From Thiohalomonas denitrificans (GTDB lineage Bacteria > Pseudomonadota > Gammaproteobacteria > Thiohalomonadales > Thiohalomonadaceae), in the NCBI RefSeq assembly GCF_900102855.1, contig NZ_FMWD01000002.1:408090-472089 (forward strand): DNA of 64,000 bases. Reading direction: 5' to 3'. The notes beneath the pieces were generated by a model. It did not search any database and had not been told where the DNA came from. It saw nothing but the letters and a program-made list of their open reading frames with translations. Below are positions 8,750 to 21,493 of the stretch, piece after piece. Made by a program: the position numbers and the translations under genes. Numbering within the stretch: the first letter of the stretch is position 1; every line of letters starts with the position of its first letter.

Positions 8750-10108
8750 ATGGACACGGTGGATGCGATTGTCATCGGCAGCGGCCAGGGAGGGGTTCCG
8801 TTTGCCACCACCTTGGCCGAACAGGGCAAGCGAGTGGTGCTGTTCGAGCGGGAGCGTTTCGGCGGTAACTGCATCAATTGGGGCTGCACCCCCAGCAAGG
8901 CATTCCTTGCTGCAGCCCACGCCGCGGGCAGAGCCTCTGCGGCAGGGGTGCTCGGCGTGAACTGTCGCGTGACAGTCGACTTCCCTAAGGTGATGGAGCG
9001 TGTGCGCGAGATTCGCGACCGCTTCGCACGGTCGACACAGAGCCGGATCGAGGCGGCGGGTGTCGAAGTGGTAGAGGCCGAGGCATCGTTTACCGGGCAG
9101 GGCCACGTCCAGGGCGGGGGCCGGAGCTTTTCCGCCCCAGTGACGGTGATCGATACCGGCAGTTCGGCCGCACTGCCACCCATTCCGGGACTACAGGAGA
9201 CGCCGTACTTCACCAACCACAACATCTGGGAGCTGGAACGCTGCCCGGAACGGACGCTAATCATCGGGGGCGGCTTCATCGCACTGGAGATTGGCCAGGG
9301 CCTGTCCCGACTGGGGAGCGAGGTGCATCTTCTCCTGCGGGGTAACCGCGTGCTGGCCAGCGAGAGCCCGCGGGTGAGTGCAGTGCTCGAAGAGGCGCTA
9401 CAGCGGGACGGGATAGTGCTCCACCGGCGCACTGAGGCAAAACGCGCCTCGCCGCTCGCCGGTAATCGGGTAGCCTTGGCATTGAACAACGGGGAGACGC
9501 TTGAAGGCGATGCGCTCCTGTTGGCCACGGGACGGCGACCCAACACGGAAGCGCTGCATGTCGACCGGGCGGGGATCGAACTCGACGAACGCGGACATGT
9601 CCGCGTCAACGATCACCTGGAGAGCACACGCCCCGGGGTCTACGCCTTCGGAGAGGCCGCGGGCCAGCCTGCATTTACCCATGTCTCCTGGGAGGACCAC
9701 CGCAGGCTGCTGGCAACCCTGGCCGGACAGCCGCGCCGACGCGATGACCGAGTGCTCGCCTACGCCGTCTTCACCGAACCACAAGTAGGCCGGGCCGGGC
9801 TAAGCCCGGAACAGGCCGCCGCGAAGGGGATCGCCGTGCGCGAGGGATACATGGATATCGGCAACACGAACCGGGCCATCGAGTGGGGCCACGGTCTCGG
9901 GTTTTTCCAGCTGACGGTGGATGCCGAAAGCGACCGCATCATCGGCGCCACCCTGGTCGGGTACGAGACGGCGGAGTTGGTGCATGTGCTGCTCGATCTC
10001 ATCGAGACGGGCGCCACGGCATCGCAGCTGGAGCCGCTACAGCACATTCATCCCACCTATGGCGAATACCTGCCCTCACTCGCCCAGGCAGCCCGGCAAC
10101 CGGAATGA
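8750..10108 (+). CDS. Class I pyridine nucleotide-disulfide oxidoreductase (mercuric reductase/dihydrolipoamide dehydrogenase-like)
   Basis: FAD-dependent NAD(P)H oxidoreductase with a redox-active disulfide. The N-terminal dinucleotide motif is GSGQGG (residues 11-16); the active-site motif CINWGC has the CX4C spacing of the family; a second NAD(P)-binding GGGFIALEIG follows; the C-terminal dimer domain carries the HPTYGE histidine of the active-site base. The start at 8750 (MDTVDAIVIG) has CGGAGAG upstream. No heavy-metal domain and no mer genes are nearby, so mercury reduction is not implied. The substrate cannot be assigned. Confidence 0.85.
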   Translation: MDTVDAIVIGSGQGGVPFATTLAEQGKRVVLFERERFGGNCINWGCTPSKAFLAAAHAAGRASAAGVLGVNCRVTVDFPKVMERVREIRDRFARSTQSRIEAAGVEVVEAEASFTGQGHVQGGGRSFSAPVTVIDTGSSAALPPIPGLQETPYFTNHNIWELERCPERTLIIGGGFIALEIGQGLSRLGSEVHLLLRGNRVLASESPRVSAVLEEALQRDGIVLHRRTEAKRASPLAGNRVALALNNGETLEGDALLLATGRRPNTEALHVDRAGIELDERGHVRVNDHLESTRPGVYAFGEAAGQPAFTHVSWEDHRRLLATLAGQPRRRDDRVLAYAVFTEPQVGRAGLSPEQAAAKGIAVREGYMDIGNTNRAIEWGHGLGFFQLTVDAESDRIIGATLVGYETAELVHVLLDLIETGATASQLEPLQHIHPTYGEYLPSLAQAARQPE

Positions 10109-10245
10109 TCCCGGGCCGGGAGCGCATCCAGCTTCCCGTCACATCATTATGAGCGGCGACAGCAAACGAACCCGCCGGAAAGAACGTCACGGAGGCCAAG
10201 TGCGGCTATCCCATTGTGGTGGGGAGCCGCTAATCGACGAGAGCA

Positions 10246-10271
10246 GCCGGGGCCCGATGGCGGGCCCCGGC
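10246..10271. other. Perfect GC hairpin upstream of the DUF302 gene
   Basis: GCCGGGGCCCG (10246-10256) pairs perfectly with CGGGCCCCGGC (10261-10271) around the loop ATGG. No T-run follows, so it is not a standard intrinsic terminator. It sits 36 bp before the DUF302 start and may shape that leader or end transcription of the upstream flavoprotein gene with Rho. Confidence 0.5.
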
Positions 10272-10307
10272 TCCGTTCAAAACTAACCAAGGGAGGGATT
10301 CTGCCCC

Positions 10308-10754
10308 ATGTTACGTCTGACAACCTTACTACTGACACTGGCACTGACACTGCCGGCCATGGCCGCCGAGGGTTTGATCACCCTGAATAGCCGTTATGAC
10401 GCGGCCGAAATCCAGCAGCGTTTGCTCACCGCCGTTGAGCGGGCCGGCATGAACGTGATTGCCACCGTCGACCATGCCGGTGCCGCAAATACGGCGGGAC
10501 TTGAACTGGCGCCCACGCGGCTGGTGATCTTCGGCAACCCGGAGATCGGGACCCAACTCATGCAGTGCCGTCGTAGCGTCGCCATCGACCTGCCGATGAA
10601 GATGCTGGTCTGGGAAGAGGAGGGTTCGACCCGAATCGGCTACAACGCGCCGCAATACCTCGCTGACCGCCACCGGATCAGCGGCTGTGAGGCCGTTCTC
10701 GAAAAGGTGGGCGTTGCGCTGGACAAACTTGCCCGCCAGGCAAGCGGAAACTGA
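10308..10754 (+). CDS. Exported DUF302 domain protein
   Basis: 148-residue protein with an N-terminal signal peptide (hydrophobic 4-17, cleavage after AMA near residue 20) and one DUF302 domain. Features of that family are the SRYDAAEIQQRL opening, the LVIFGNPEIGTQLM core and the conserved LPMKMLVWE segment. The function of DUF302 is unknown; structures suggest a small alpha/beta fold. AAGGGAGGG precedes the ATG. It converges on the DUF3179 gene across a 97-bp gap. No operon partner is evident. Confidence 0.85.
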   Translation: MLRLTTLLLTLALTLPAMAAEGLITLNSRYDAAEIQQRLLTAVERAGMNVIATVDHAGAANTAGLELAPTRLVIFGNPEIGTQLMQCRRSVAIDLPMKMLVWEEEGSTRIGYNAPQYLADRHRISGCEAVLEKVGVALDKLARQASGN

Positions 10755-10851
10755 ACCTTCATCGGTCAGCAGACGATGGACAAGACCACAATAACGGGAG
10801 CGGGACTCGGCGTGCGCCGGTGACTGGTGGAGGAGTAGCGCGGCTTGATGG

Positions 10852-11901
10852 TCAGCGATGGAGTACGGTCTCGGGGAAAAACCCGTACCAGGCAAACCAC
10901 ATCACCTCAAAAGCATTTAGCCGCTCCAGAGGTAGTGCATCCGGGGCGTAGGTTTCACCCTCAAAAACCAGATTGCCATCGCGGTAGGTTGCCTTTGACG
11001 CAGCCGGACCCTGGTAGATATATGCGGTACCGAGCCGATCGTCGTACACGGCAATGACCGGTTCGGCAGCGAGCCGGCCCTCCATGATCTTTTCGCGGCC
11101 CAGACTCTCTTTATGGAATGCAACCGCACCCGAAGAGGTTCGGGCGCCGATCACAACCTCTTTGGGCGGCAGAATCGAATCGGAATGCAATACCGGAAAA
11201 CGTGGCGGAGCCTCGGTGTCGTAGTAACCGCGTTTGGGATGGTAGCCCCCGTAAGGGTCATGAAAGTAGTTCCTGGTGTAGCCGGTGTTGGTCGAGAGTA
11301 CGGTGGTGTCGGGGTGTAGCGATTGCCATTGGGACCACGTCGTCCACACGACCGGAAACGACTTCAAGGACTTTCCCTTCAGGGGACCACTGATGGCCGT
11401 CGACAGGATCTGGGGCCAGAGACTTTTGGTGGCACGGTCATACAGGATCAGGTTGCTGTTGACCAGTTGGCCCGACACTCCCAGGGTAGTGCTTCCACGC
11501 TCGAAACCGAGAACGGTGCCGGTCAAGGGGCAGTAGGTAATGCTGATGGTCTGATCGCCGATACGGTCATTGACGATCTCGTGCCATACCAGAATACCTC
11601 GCGGATAGGCCCGGGACTCTCCCTCCAGGGTCACACCGAAGACGATGTCGTCGGAAGCCAGGAAGCGGTCGGCATCTTCTCCCGAAAGGAACCGCGGCTC
11701 GTCGATGGAAGGGACTCCGTCGCGGCCCGGCCCCCCGGACACAACGCTGCTCTGGTAAGTCTCCAGAGGAACAGCCAACGGCACGGCCAGTGGACGAACG
11801 GGCAGTGTACCCTCCGAGCCTGGAGACACAGGCCGATCCGTTCCGCCGACCACAGTGAACGGCATTAGGCAGAGCAGGATAAGCAACACTCCGTTTCGCA
11901 T
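10852..11901 (-). CDS. Exported DUF3179 domain protein
   Basis: 349 residues with a signal peptide (residues 1-20) and a long DUF3179 domain marked by YCPLTGT, a potential metal- or redox-related motif conserved in the family, and by DRATKSLWPQ and TGYTRNYFHDPYGGY. Proteins of this family are exported and uncharacterised. GGGGGAGCAA supports the start at 11901. It lies downstream of nothing co-directional within 65 bp: zwf ends at 11967 upstream, so read-through from zwf is possible. Confidence 0.85.
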   Translation of the reverse strand: MRNGVLLILLCLMPFTVVGGTDRPVSPGSEGTLPVRPLAVPLAVPLETYQSSVVSGGPGRDGVPSIDEPRFLSGEDADRFLASDDIVFGVTLEGESRAYPRGILVWHEIVNDRIGDQTISITYCPLTGTVLGFERGSTTLGVSGQLVNSNLILYDRATKSLWPQILSTAISGPLKGKSLKSFPVVWTTWSQWQSLHPDTTVLSTNTGYTRNYFHDPYGGYHPKRGYYDTEAPPRFPVLHSDSILPPKEVVIGARTSSGAVAFHKESLGREKIMEGRLAAEPVIAVYDDRLGTAYIYQGPAASKATYRDGNLVFEGETYAPDALPLERLNAFEVMWFAWYGFFPETVLHR

Positions 11902-11966
11902 TTGCTCCCCCGAATGGCAACTTGTTCGAAGAATAGTCGAATGGCGCAGACCCGCTGAACCGGTAC

Positions 11967-13535
<1,569 letters not shown>

Positions 13536-13684
13536 GGCCGCTTCCCTGTTGTTTTGCGGAGATGAACACTCTTTTCCGTCGTTTTTCTGACGATGGCAGA
13601 GTCGATCACACCCGTTTTGGCGAAGGATAGACGAATGGCGCCGCTGTCTGCATTCTGATCGGCGAATGATTCTCGCCGCCAGTA

Positions 13685-14167
13685 TCAGCCACACAAGGGC
13701 TGATAGAAGCCACCGATCACGCCCCCGTAGACAAGATGCGCAAGGATCGTCACGAGCGGGGTTCGACGCCCGTAGTTGAGGGCAAGGAAGCCGGGTGGCT
13801 CGAGCGCCCGGGTCGGTTCCGGCCCTCGATGCTCGCTGGCCATACGGGGATGAAGGCTCGGCAGAATGGGCAGCAGTGTGATCAGGACCACCAGTGCTTG
13901 CGCCAACCCGATCAGGGCTCCCAACAACCATCCGGATCGGCAGAGACTTTCGAGGATGAGCGCATAAAACAGCGCAAACAGCCAGCCATTGAAAAAGTGC
14001 AGCGCAAAGCCGATCACCATCGCCCGTCGGTGATCCGGTGTAAACACGGTCCCCAGCATATAGGGGATGCTCATCCGGGAGTATCCGAGCCCTTGGCCGG
14101 CCGCCATGATGGTAGTGAGAAACAGGGTGGCTACAAACCCCCAGAGCAGGACTTCCGGCCAATTCAA
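13685..14167 (-). CDS. Small four-helix membrane protein
   Basis: 160 residues with about four hydrophobic segments (near 5-25, 48-75, 78-102 and 137-157). I do not recognise a named family. It begins with TTG overlapping the stop of the GH15 gene (TTGA), which argues for translational coupling. Its HF in helix 2 and AHLVYGG in helix 4 are matched in the membrane protein at 16225-16734 (HF, AHLLFG), so the two may be distant paralogues flanking the GH15 enzyme. Function unknown. Confidence 0.7.
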   Translation of the reverse strand: MNWPEVLLWGFVATLFLTTIMAAGQGLGYSRMSIPYMLGTVFTPDHRRAMVIGFALHFFNGWLFALFYALILESLCRSGWLLGALIGLAQALVVLITLLPILPSLHPRMASEHRGPEPTRALEPPGFLALNYGRRTPLVTILAHLVYGGVIGGFYQPLCG

Positions 14168-16005
14168 CGCGCGCCTCCCTTTGGCGTTTTACCGCCGCGT
14201 TTCGCATCCTCAATCAGTAACGCCGCGTCGACCAGGCCCACATGGGTGAAGGCCTGCGGAAAATTACCGAGCGCCGCGCCGCTGTCCGGGTCGATCTCCT
14301 CGGCGAAGAGTCCGAGATCATTGGCATAGCCGATGATGCGCTCGAACAGGACCTCGGCTTGCCGGATCTCTCCAGCCAGTGCCAGGTCGGCCACCGCCCA
14401 GAAGCTGCAGATCCCGAATGCCGCCTCTTCTCCCGGAAGGCCGTCATCCTGCACCCGGTATCGATACAGCAGACCGTTACGCCCCAACTTTTCACGAATG
14501 GCCTCCCGGGTTCGGCCGGCGCGCTCCGAACGGGGGTCCAGGTAGCCGTGGACCGAAAGCAGCAGCAGACTGGCATCGAGCTCCCCGCCATCCAGGGTGC
14601 TGACATAACTGTCGACTTCGGTGTTGTAGCCACGCTGCTCGATCTCGGCACGCAGGCTATCCCGCTCTGTGCGGAATCGATCAATGGGAGCCTTCTTCAG
14701 GTGGCCGGCACGATGCAGTTGCAGCAGGCGATCGAGTGCCACCCAGCACATCGCCTTCGAGTAGGTGTGGTGCTTGCGTCCCCCCCGCACCTCCCAGATC
14801 CCCTCGTCGGGCTCGCGCCAGCGCCGGCAGGCGGTCTCACCGAAGCCTATCAGCAGCTTTTGCGTTGCGGCATCGAGACGCCCGCCGTGACGCACGAATT
14901 CGTAGACCGCATCGATGACTTCCCCGTAAATGTCCAGCTGCAACTGATGACACGCGTTGTTGCCGATCCGAACCGGCCGTGACCCGGCGAAGCCCGCCAA
15001 ATGATCCAGTTCGCTCTCGTCAAGACGGGTCTCGCCATAGACGTTATAGATGATCTGCAGCTCCGGCCACGTCAGACGGGTGGAGTGCATCAACCAGTCG
15101 ATAAAGGCGTCCGCCTCTTCTCCATAGCCGAGTCCGTACAGCGCACGCAACGTCAGCGACGCATCGCGCAGCCAGCAGTAACGGTAGTCCCAGTTGCGGA
15201 CGCCTCCAGGCCACTCCGGCAGTGAGGTGGTCGGCGCCGCCACGACGGCACCCGAGGGGGCATAGGTCATCAGCTTGAGCACCAGCGCGCTGCGGCGCAC
15301 CATCGACCCATAGGGGCCCCGGTAGGTGCCGCGTTCCGACCAGGCGTTCCACCAATCCAGTGAGGCACGGATTCGCCGTTCCGCCTCCTCGCCCAGTGGC
15401 GGGATGAATGAGGGCTCACGTTCGGTGTAGACGGTCGAAAGATGCCGGCACTCACCTGCACGCAGGGTGTGCTGAAGGTACGCCGTGCCGTTACGGGATG
15501 AGATAGTGAGCGGCATTTCGCTACGCAGGATGAAGGCGCGCCCCTGGTGCTCGTAGTAGATTCCCAGGCGCCCCCGGTCCCTGGGCCGGCACTGTTCACG
15601 CCCGTAGTTCGGACGCGGATCACAAATCACCTCGACCTCCACTTCGCCCTCGACACACTCCACCCTGCGGAGGATTTGGTGGGCGGCCCAGAGCTGCCTG
15701 CGTTTATTCTCCTCGGAGTCCACGGGCATCAAATCGGTGAGCCGAAGTACGCCGTGGTCGGTATAAAAGGTGGTCTCCAGGACATTGGTGTCACCGACGT
15801 AACGGCGACGGGTCGTGAAAGGCGCAGTGGGCCGGACCGCGAAACATCCACCTTTTTCGGGATCGAGCAGAGCAGCGAAAAGCGAAGGGCTGTCGAATCG
15901 GGGACGGCACAACCAATCGATGGAGCCGCTGCGGGAAATCAGTGCCGCCGAACGACAATCACCGATGACAGCGTAGTCTCCGATGGCTGGATTGCCGGTC
16001 CCCAT
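14164..16005 (-). CDS. Glycoside hydrolase family 15 (glucoamylase/trehalase-like)
   Basis: 613-residue GH15 protein. The N-terminal [16 protein letters not shown] and SIDWLC segments and the catalytic (alpha/alpha)6-barrel motif [12 protein letters not shown] are typical of bacterial GH15 glucoamylases and trehalases, which release glucose from alpha-glucans or trehalose. There is no signal peptide, so it is cytoplasmic. The start at 16005 (MGTGNPAIG) follows GGGAGAG; the frame extends seven codons further. It is coupled to the downstream membrane protein and precedes zwf. Trehalose is the likelier substrate, but this is an inference. Confidence 0.88.
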   Translation of the reverse strand: MGTGNPAIGDYAVIGDCRSAALISRSGSIDWLCRPRFDSPSLFAALLDPEKGGCFAVRPTAPFTTRRRYVGDTNVLETTFYTDHGVLRLTDLMPVDSEENKRRQLWAAHQILRRVECVEGEVEVEVICDPRPNYGREQCRPRDRGRLGIYYEHQGRAFILRSEMPLTISSRNGTAYLQHTLRAGECRHLSTVYTEREPSFIPPLGEEAERRIRASLDWWNAWSERGTYRGPYGSMVRRSALVLKLMTYAPSGAVVAAPTTSLPEWPGGVRNWDYRYCWLRDASLTLRALYGLGYGEEADAFIDWLMHSTRLTWPELQIIYNVYGETRLDESELDHLAGFAGSRPVRIGNNACHQLQLDIYGEVIDAVYEFVRHGGRLDAATQKLLIGFGETACRRWREPDEGIWEVRGGRKHHTYSKAMCWVALDRLLQLHRAGHLKKAPIDRFRTERDSLRAEIEQRGYNTEVDSYVSTLDGGELDASLLLLSVHGYLDPRSERAGRTREAIREKLGRNGLLYRYRVQDDGLPGEEAAFGICSFWAVADLALAGEIRQAEVLFERIIGYANDLGLFAEEIDPDSGAALGNFPQAFTHVGLVDAALLIEDAKRGGKTPKGGAR

Positions 16006-16224
16006 CGTGCTCTCCCGTAATGACACGGCAGCGTCCCGCGTCTACACGGGATCGGAGCCTCGGATCAGATATTTGCTACAAATAGCTTAAGTCATTATTC
16101 AGGATGGCGGATTAATGAAAAGTGGATTCTAAACATGTAAGGAATGTGGTCATTATTGCGACTCATGAACGAAAAGTCGCGGAACGCACTATTTCATTAC
16201 AGACACGACACACGGAGGTGTGAT

Positions 16225-16734
16225 ATGGCACGTACAAGTGCAGAAACTTACATTGAACGTGGCAGCCATCCCCACTGGATGCCGGCAGTATGGGGCGGGC
16301 TCATCGCAGGCGTGGTCTTCCTGATCGTCGAGATGGCGCTGGTGGCCACTATCGGTGGAGGCAGCCTGTGGGGACCACCACGGATGATAGCCGCGATCAT
16401 ATTGGGCGAGGGGGTTCTGCCACCGCCGGCGACGTTCGACTTCGGTATCGTAATGGCGGCATTGGTGGTCCACTTCGCCCTGTCCATCATTCTGGGGCTG
16501 GTACTGGCGTTCCTCATCTTCCGTCTCGATTTAACATGGGCACTGGCGGTCGGTGTGGGATTCGGGTTGGCTGTCTATCTGGTCAACTTCTACATCTCTA
16601 CGGCGGCCTTCCCCTGGTTCGCCATGGCCCGCAACGGTATCACCATATTCGCCCACCTTCTCTTCGGCTTTGTGTTGGCGTGGAGCTACAAGGCCCTCGC
16701 CCGACGCGAGTCGAATCACCACATCGAGGCCTAA
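16225..16734 (+). CDS. Four-helix membrane protein, diverged paralogue of the 13685 gene
   Basis: 169 residues. After a 22-residue hydrophilic start come four hydrophobic segments, with SLWGPPRMIAAIILGEG between helices 1 and 2, HF in helix 2, and IFAHLLFGFVLAWSY as helix 4. Similar small proteins in databases often carry misleading transporter names; I cannot assign a function. The start at 16225 is set by CACGGAGG. It is divergent from the GH15 gene across a 219-bp region. A GC hairpin without T-run (16746-16767) follows. Confidence 0.75.
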   Translation: MARTSAETYIERGSHPHWMPAVWGGLIAGVVFLIVEMALVATIGGGSLWGPPRMIAAIILGEGVLPPPATFDFGIVMAALVVHFALSIILGLVLAFLIFRLDLTWALAVGVGFGLAVYLVNFYISTAAFPWFAMARNGITIFAHLLFGFVLAWSYKALARRESNHHIEA

Positions 16735-16745
16735 GCCACTCTCCC

Positions 16746-16767
16746 GCCGCCGGTCTGCACCGGCGGC
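16746..16767. other. GC hairpin after the membrane-protein gene
   Basis: GCCGCCGGT (16746-16754) pairs with ACCGGCGGC (16759-16767) around CTGC, directly after the stop at 16734. There is no T-tract, so termination would need Rho or be weak. Confidence 0.45.
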
Positions 16768-16883
16768 AGGGCGCCCCCCGCGCCAATGCCGTGCGATGCA
16801 CCAGCCTGGCCCTGCTATCAGGAGGCCCGACCTGCCGGGCGGTTGTGGTACATTCAGGGTTTCGCAATCGAACCAGGGGATAA

Positions 16884-17903
<1,020 letters not shown>

Positions 17904-17916
17904 CGAGGTGGAGGAA

Positions 17917-17953
17917 CGAGATGCGAGGCGCAACCTCGCATCTCGAATCTTTT
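17917..17953. terminator. Terminator between convergent hemB and sodC
   Basis: CGAGATGCGAGG (17917-17928) pairs perfectly with CCTCGCATCTCG (17934-17945), loop CGCAA, followed by AATCTTTTA. It begins 13 bp after the hemB stop and ends just before the sodC stop at 17955, so it can serve hemB and perhaps both genes. Confidence 0.75.
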
Positions 17954-17954
17954 A

Positions 17955-18491
17955 TCACGAATCTTTCCTTGGGATGACCCCGCACGCTATTCGGGAGCCA
18001 CCACCGCCCAGCGGTTCCGGATCATCCGAATAATTATCGCCGTCCTGGTGGACAATCACGGCGCGGCCACGCAGATCGGCCAGCTCCAGCCGGGGGGCCA
18101 GCACAGGTATGGTGGCGGTGCCGTCCTCGTCCACATGAAGCACCGGAAGATCCCCCAGGTGTCCGCGACCGTAGGGACCCTCGTGGCTATCGGTGCGCTG
18201 CGGGTCGTAGTGACCACCGGCAGCTACGCCGGCCGTCTCCTCGCCATCCTTGAGTCCGGTGCCGCAGTCGGGCTTGGCATGCACATGAAAACCATGGATC
18301 CCCGGAGGGAGTCCGGACAGGTCGGGACCGATCATGACCCCTTCGAACCGTGAATTCTCGAAGGTCACACTCCCCAGCGACTCCCCGACCCCCGTATCGC
18401 CGATGACATTGACGGTCATTTCAATCGGTTCTGCCCGGGCCGTTGCCACCCCGAACGCTCCGACAACACACAGCATGAGAATGGCTCTCAT
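17955..18491 (-). CDS. sodC: Periplasmic Cu/Zn superoxide dismutase
   Basis: Dismutates superoxide in the periplasm. A signal peptide occupies about residues 1-20 (MRAILMLC... to ARA). Copper/zinc ligands are visible in [16 protein letters not shown], the DSHEGPYG segment and [13 protein letters not shown]; the disulfide cysteines are in DCGTG and RIACGV near the end, as in bacterial bacteriocupreins. The start at 18491 has CAGGAGGAG upstream; the frame is open further to 18692 without merit. 178 residues. Confidence 0.94.
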   Translation of the reverse strand: MRAILMLCVVGAFGVATARAEPIEMTVNVIGDTGVGESLGSVTFENSRFEGVMIGPDLSGLPPGIHGFHVHAKPDCGTGLKDGEETAGVAAGGHYDPQRTDSHEGPYGRGHLGDLPVLHVDEDGTATIPVLAPRLELADLRGRAVIVHQDGDNYSDDPEPLGGGGSRIACGVIPRKDS

Positions 18492-18589
18492 CGGTTCTCC
18501 TCCTGAATACCCACAAGTACAAGGCATAGCGCAAACCACCCTTTCGATCGACCACTCCTGTCCGGGAAAGCGAAAGGAATTCAAAAGAA

Positions 18590-19402
18590 TCAGCTGCCGC
18601 GGCCCTCGCGGAGCTGTGCCGGTGACAGACTGCGACGCGCCTCCGCCGTCTGGCCCTCCGCACTCTCCAGCCAGCGAATGATCTTTTCCCATTGCACCTG
18701 ATCACGCCGGTAACGGTTCTCGTTCATCTCATGGATGCCGAGCCCCTCGGCGGCGGCCCGGATGTAGTTGTTGGAGTCACGCAGGCGGGCAATGAAAGCG
18801 ATATCGAGCGTGTCCAGAAAACGTCGGAGGGAGCGATACATCTTGCTGGTCTCCCGCACCCGGTTGGCGATGACCCCCATACGCACGTGACGCGCACGCG
18901 CCTTGGCCACCAGCAGCAGATCCTGAATGAAGCGGGAGGTCGCATGAATATCGATGGGCGAGGGCAGTACCGGAATCAGGATGTCGTCGACGCCGGCCAC
19001 CAGCTCCGCCAGCTGATGCCCGCTTACCCCCGCAGGCGCATCGAGGATCACCCGCTGTACGCCGGGAGGCAGGCGCAACTGCCAGGTGCGGGTCATCTGG
19101 GCACCCGGCTTGCGGTGAGCGGCGATACCGTGGATCGGGTAGCGCCCGGCGCCTTCGCGCAGGCTCAACCACTGGGTCGATGAGCCTTGTGGGTCATGGT
19201 CAAAAATGGCCGCACCCATTGAGCGGGACGCATAATAGCTGGCCAGATTGGTGGTGATGGTGGTCTTGCCGCAACCGCCCTTGCCATTGAGGACCAGAAT
19301 CCTGCGCACCGGTTGCCGTTCCGCCATCACGGGACCGCTGGCAACGCTCGAGCCGGACCCGCGGGAATGCTGCTCGGATGAGTTGAATTTCATCTCCATC
19401 AC
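18590..19402 (-). CDS. Orphan ParA/MinD-family ATPase
   Basis: 270-residue deviant Walker-type ATPase. [10 protein letters not shown] (near residues 40-49) is the ParA Walker A with signature lysine, and DHDPQGSS is the switch I/A' region; LDAPAG is the Walker B equivalent. No parB-like gene or parS site is next to it, so it is not a chromosome partition locus and its cargo is unknown. The start may be GTG 19402, ATG 19399 or ATG 19393. The basic, Arg-rich C-terminus could bind DNA. It ends 98 bp before sodC. Confidence 0.88.
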   Translation of the reverse strand: MMEMKFNSSEQHSRGSGSSVASGPVMAERQPVRRILVLNGKGGCGKTTITTNLASYYASRSMGAAIFDHDPQGSSTQWLSLREGAGRYPIHGIAAHRKPGAQMTRTWQLRLPPGVQRVILDAPAGVSGHQLAELVAGVDDILIPVLPSPIDIHATSRFIQDLLLVAKARARHVRMGVIANRVRETSKMYRSLRRFLDTLDIAFIARLRDSNNYIRAAAEGLGIHEMNENRYRRDQVQWEKIIRWLESAEGQTAEARRSLSPAQLREGRGS

Positions 19403-19684
19403 AGGCGTTGCGCCCTGTTTCTCTAGTCGTTATTAGTGTAACGGAGTGATCACGGCAATGTATGTCACTTTACCTGCGTAGGGGATAGTGAAGCGCCGTG
19501 TTGTGATCAACCTAACATTTTATAAGTAAAACCGATGGACTTAAGCGTCTCTGTTCACCTTGACGGCCCGCCCACCCCTTATCGATTGAAAAAACAGCCG
19601 GTAATGGCCCCGGCGAGAAGAACAAGTTTGCCCATGAGGGTCTCTCTCGCAATAATGAGCGGCACATTCGCGGATTGAGCGCCC

Positions 19685-21148
19685 ATGAAATACCGAGACT
19701 TACGCGACTTTATCGCGCAACTGGAACAGCGCGGCGAGCTGAAGCGGGTCGCCGCGGAAGTGGATCCCTACCTGGAAATGACCGAGATCAGCGACCGGGT
19801 GTTGCGCGCCGGCGGACCGGCCATCCTGTTCGAGAACCCCAGGGGGCACAGCATCCCGGTGCTCGCCAACCTGTTCGGCACCCCGGAACGAGTGGCCTTG
19901 GGCATGGGCGAGGAATCGGTGGAGGCGCTACGTGAAGTAGGCAAACTGCTGGCCGCCCTCAAGGAGCCGGAACCGCCCAGGGGCATGAAGGATGCCTGGG
20001 AAAAGATGCCGATGTTCAAGCAGGTGTTGAACATGTCACCCAAGCCGGTGCGGGGAGCCGCCTGCCAGGAGGTAATACTGGAGGGCGACGAGATCGACCT
20101 CTCGAAACTGCCCATCCAGACCTGCTGGCCGGGCGATGTGGCGCCGCTCATCACCTGGGGCCTGGTGGTGACCCGAGGGCCGCACAAGGAGCGGCAAAAT
20201 CTGGGGATTTACCGCCAGCAGGTCATCGGCAGCAACAAGGTCATCATGCGCTGGCTCTCCCACCGCGGCGGTGCCCTGGACTTTCGTGACTGGCAGAAAA
20301 CCAACCCCGGCGAGCCGTTCCCCATTGCGGTGGCGCTGGGAGCCGATCCGGCCACTATCCTCGGCGCGGTCACACCGGTACCGGACAGCCTGTCCGAATA
20401 CGGTTTTGCCGGTCTGCTGCGCGGCTCGAAAACCGAGGTGACCTCCTGCATCGGCAGTGATCTGCAGGTGCCCGCCTCGGCCGAATTCGTGCTGGAAGGC
20501 GTGATTCATCCCGATGAAATGGCCGCGGAGGGACCCTATGGCGACCACACCGGCTACTACAACGAGGTGGAGCGCTTTCCCGTATTCACCATCGAGCGCA
20601 TCACCCACCGCAAGCAGCCCATCTATCACAGCACCTACACCGGACGCCCGCCGGATGAGCCGGCGGTGCTCGGGGTGGCCCTCAATGAGGTGTTCGTACC
20701 CATCCTGCAGAAGCAGTTCCCGGAGATCGTCGATTTCTATCTTCCTCCTGAGGGCTGCTCCTACCGCATGGCGGTAGTCTCCATGAAAAAGCAGTACCCC
20801 GGCCATGCCAAACGGGTAATGCTCGGCGTGTGGTCCTTCCTTCGTCAGTTCATGTACACCAAGTTTGTCATCGTCACCGACGACGACGTCAACGTACGCG
20901 ACTGGCGCGATGTCATATGGGCCATGACCACCCGGATGGACCCGAAGCGCGATACCACCGTGATTGAGAATACCCCCATCGACTACCTCGATTTCGCCTC
21001 GCCGGTCTCCGGTCTCGGCTCCAAGATGGGTTTCGACGCCACCAACAAGTGGCCCGGCGAGACCGACCGGGAGTGGGGCACGCCCATCCGCATGAGCGAC
21101 GAGGTGAAGCAGCGGGTGGATGAGCTTTGGGACGAGTTGGGGCTCTGA
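19685..21148 (+). CDS. ubiD: 3-octaprenyl-4-hydroxybenzoate decarboxylase UbiD
   Basis: Prenylated-FMN dependent decarboxylase of ubiquinone synthesis. Full length at 487 residues. Visible family features are the opening [12 protein letters not shown], the conserved [15 protein letters not shown], the glutamate-bearing [12 protein letters not shown] segment and [12 protein letters not shown]. Its partner UbiX, which makes the cofactor, is not in the window. The start follows a weak ribosome-binding site (GATTGAG). The YkgJ-type gene starts 13 bp after it, possibly in one transcript. Confidence 0.96.
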   Translation: MKYRDLRDFIAQLEQRGELKRVAAEVDPYLEMTEISDRVLRAGGPAILFENPRGHSIPVLANLFGTPERVALGMGEESVEALREVGKLLAALKEPEPPRGMKDAWEKMPMFKQVLNMSPKPVRGAACQEVILEGDEIDLSKLPIQTCWPGDVAPLITWGLVVTRGPHKERQNLGIYRQQVIGSNKVIMRWLSHRGGALDFRDWQKTNPGEPFPIAVALGADPATILGAVTPVPDSLSEYGFAGLLRGSKTEVTSCIGSDLQVPASAEFVLEGVIHPDEMAAEGPYGDHTGYYNEVERFPVFTIERITHRKQPIYHSTYTGRPPDEPAVLGVALNEVFVPILQKQFPEIVDFYLPPEGCSYRMAVVSMKKQYPGHAKRVMLGVWSFLRQFMYTKFVIVTDDDVNVRDWRDVIWAMTTRMDPKRDTTVIENTPIDYLDFASPVSGLGSKMGFDATNKWPGETDREWGTPIRMSDEVKQRVDELWDELGL

Positions 21149-21161
21149 TGACGGAGATTAC

Positions 21162-21431
21162 ATGAAGTGTCGGGCCGGGTGCGCTGCCTGCTGCATCGCC
21201 CCCTCCATCAGCTCGCCCATCCCCGGTATGCCCGAGGGCAAACCGGCAGGAGCACCTTGTGTGCAGCTTACTGCCGAGGGCCTGTGCCGAATCTTCGGAC
21301 ATCCGGAGCGGCCAGCTGTCTGCGGTAATTTGCAGCCGAGTGCGCCGATGTGCGGCGAGGGCCGGGAGCAGGCCACCGAAATGCTGCGAAACCTGGAAAG
21401 GGATACGGCACCGGATTCAACTTCTCGCTGA
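21162..21431 (+). CDS. YkgJ-family cysteine cluster protein
   Basis: 89 residues with eight cysteines, among them CRAGCAACC at the N-terminus, [13 protein letters not shown] and a late MCG. This is the UPF0153/YkgJ pattern, thought to bind zinc or an iron-sulfur cluster. The function is not known. The start at 21162 has CGGAG upstream and follows ubiD by 13 bp, so both are probably cotranscribed. Confidence 0.85.
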   Translation: MKCRAGCAACCIAPSISSPIPGMPEGKPAGAPCVQLTAEGLCRIFGHPERPAVCGNLQPSAPMCGEGREQATEMLRNLERDTAPDSTSR

Positions 21432-21455
21432 ACCGCCGCAGATAACACTGAACGG

Positions 21456-21486
21456 AACCCGGAAGCCAGAGAGCGGCTTCCGGGTT
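21456..21486. terminator. Hairpin between convergent YkgJ-type and hemerythrin genes
   Basis: AACCCGGAAGCC (21456-21467) pairs perfectly with GGCTTCCGGGTT (21475-21486). It lies between two convergent genes ending at 21431 and 21494. Only two Ts follow on the plus side, so intrinsic termination would be weak. Confidence 0.6.
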
Positions 21487-21493
21487 GGGCGTA

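Noticed and set aside
8750..10108. Assignment as mercuric reductase
   Set aside because: The CX4C flavoprotein motif is shared by the whole class I family; no heavy-metal domain, C-terminal vicinal cysteines or mer operon is present.
13536..14213. 226 extra codons in frame before zwf
   Set aside because: G6PD homology begins at [10 protein letters not shown], which has a ribosome-binding site; the upstream part is Arg/Pro-rich noise and overlaps the membrane-protein gene in another frame.
19579..19635. 18-codon minus-strand frame MGKLVLLAGAITGCFFNR
   Set aside because: Hydrophobic with a cysteine and a weak GAGAGAGACC leader, but too short to support without conservation data.
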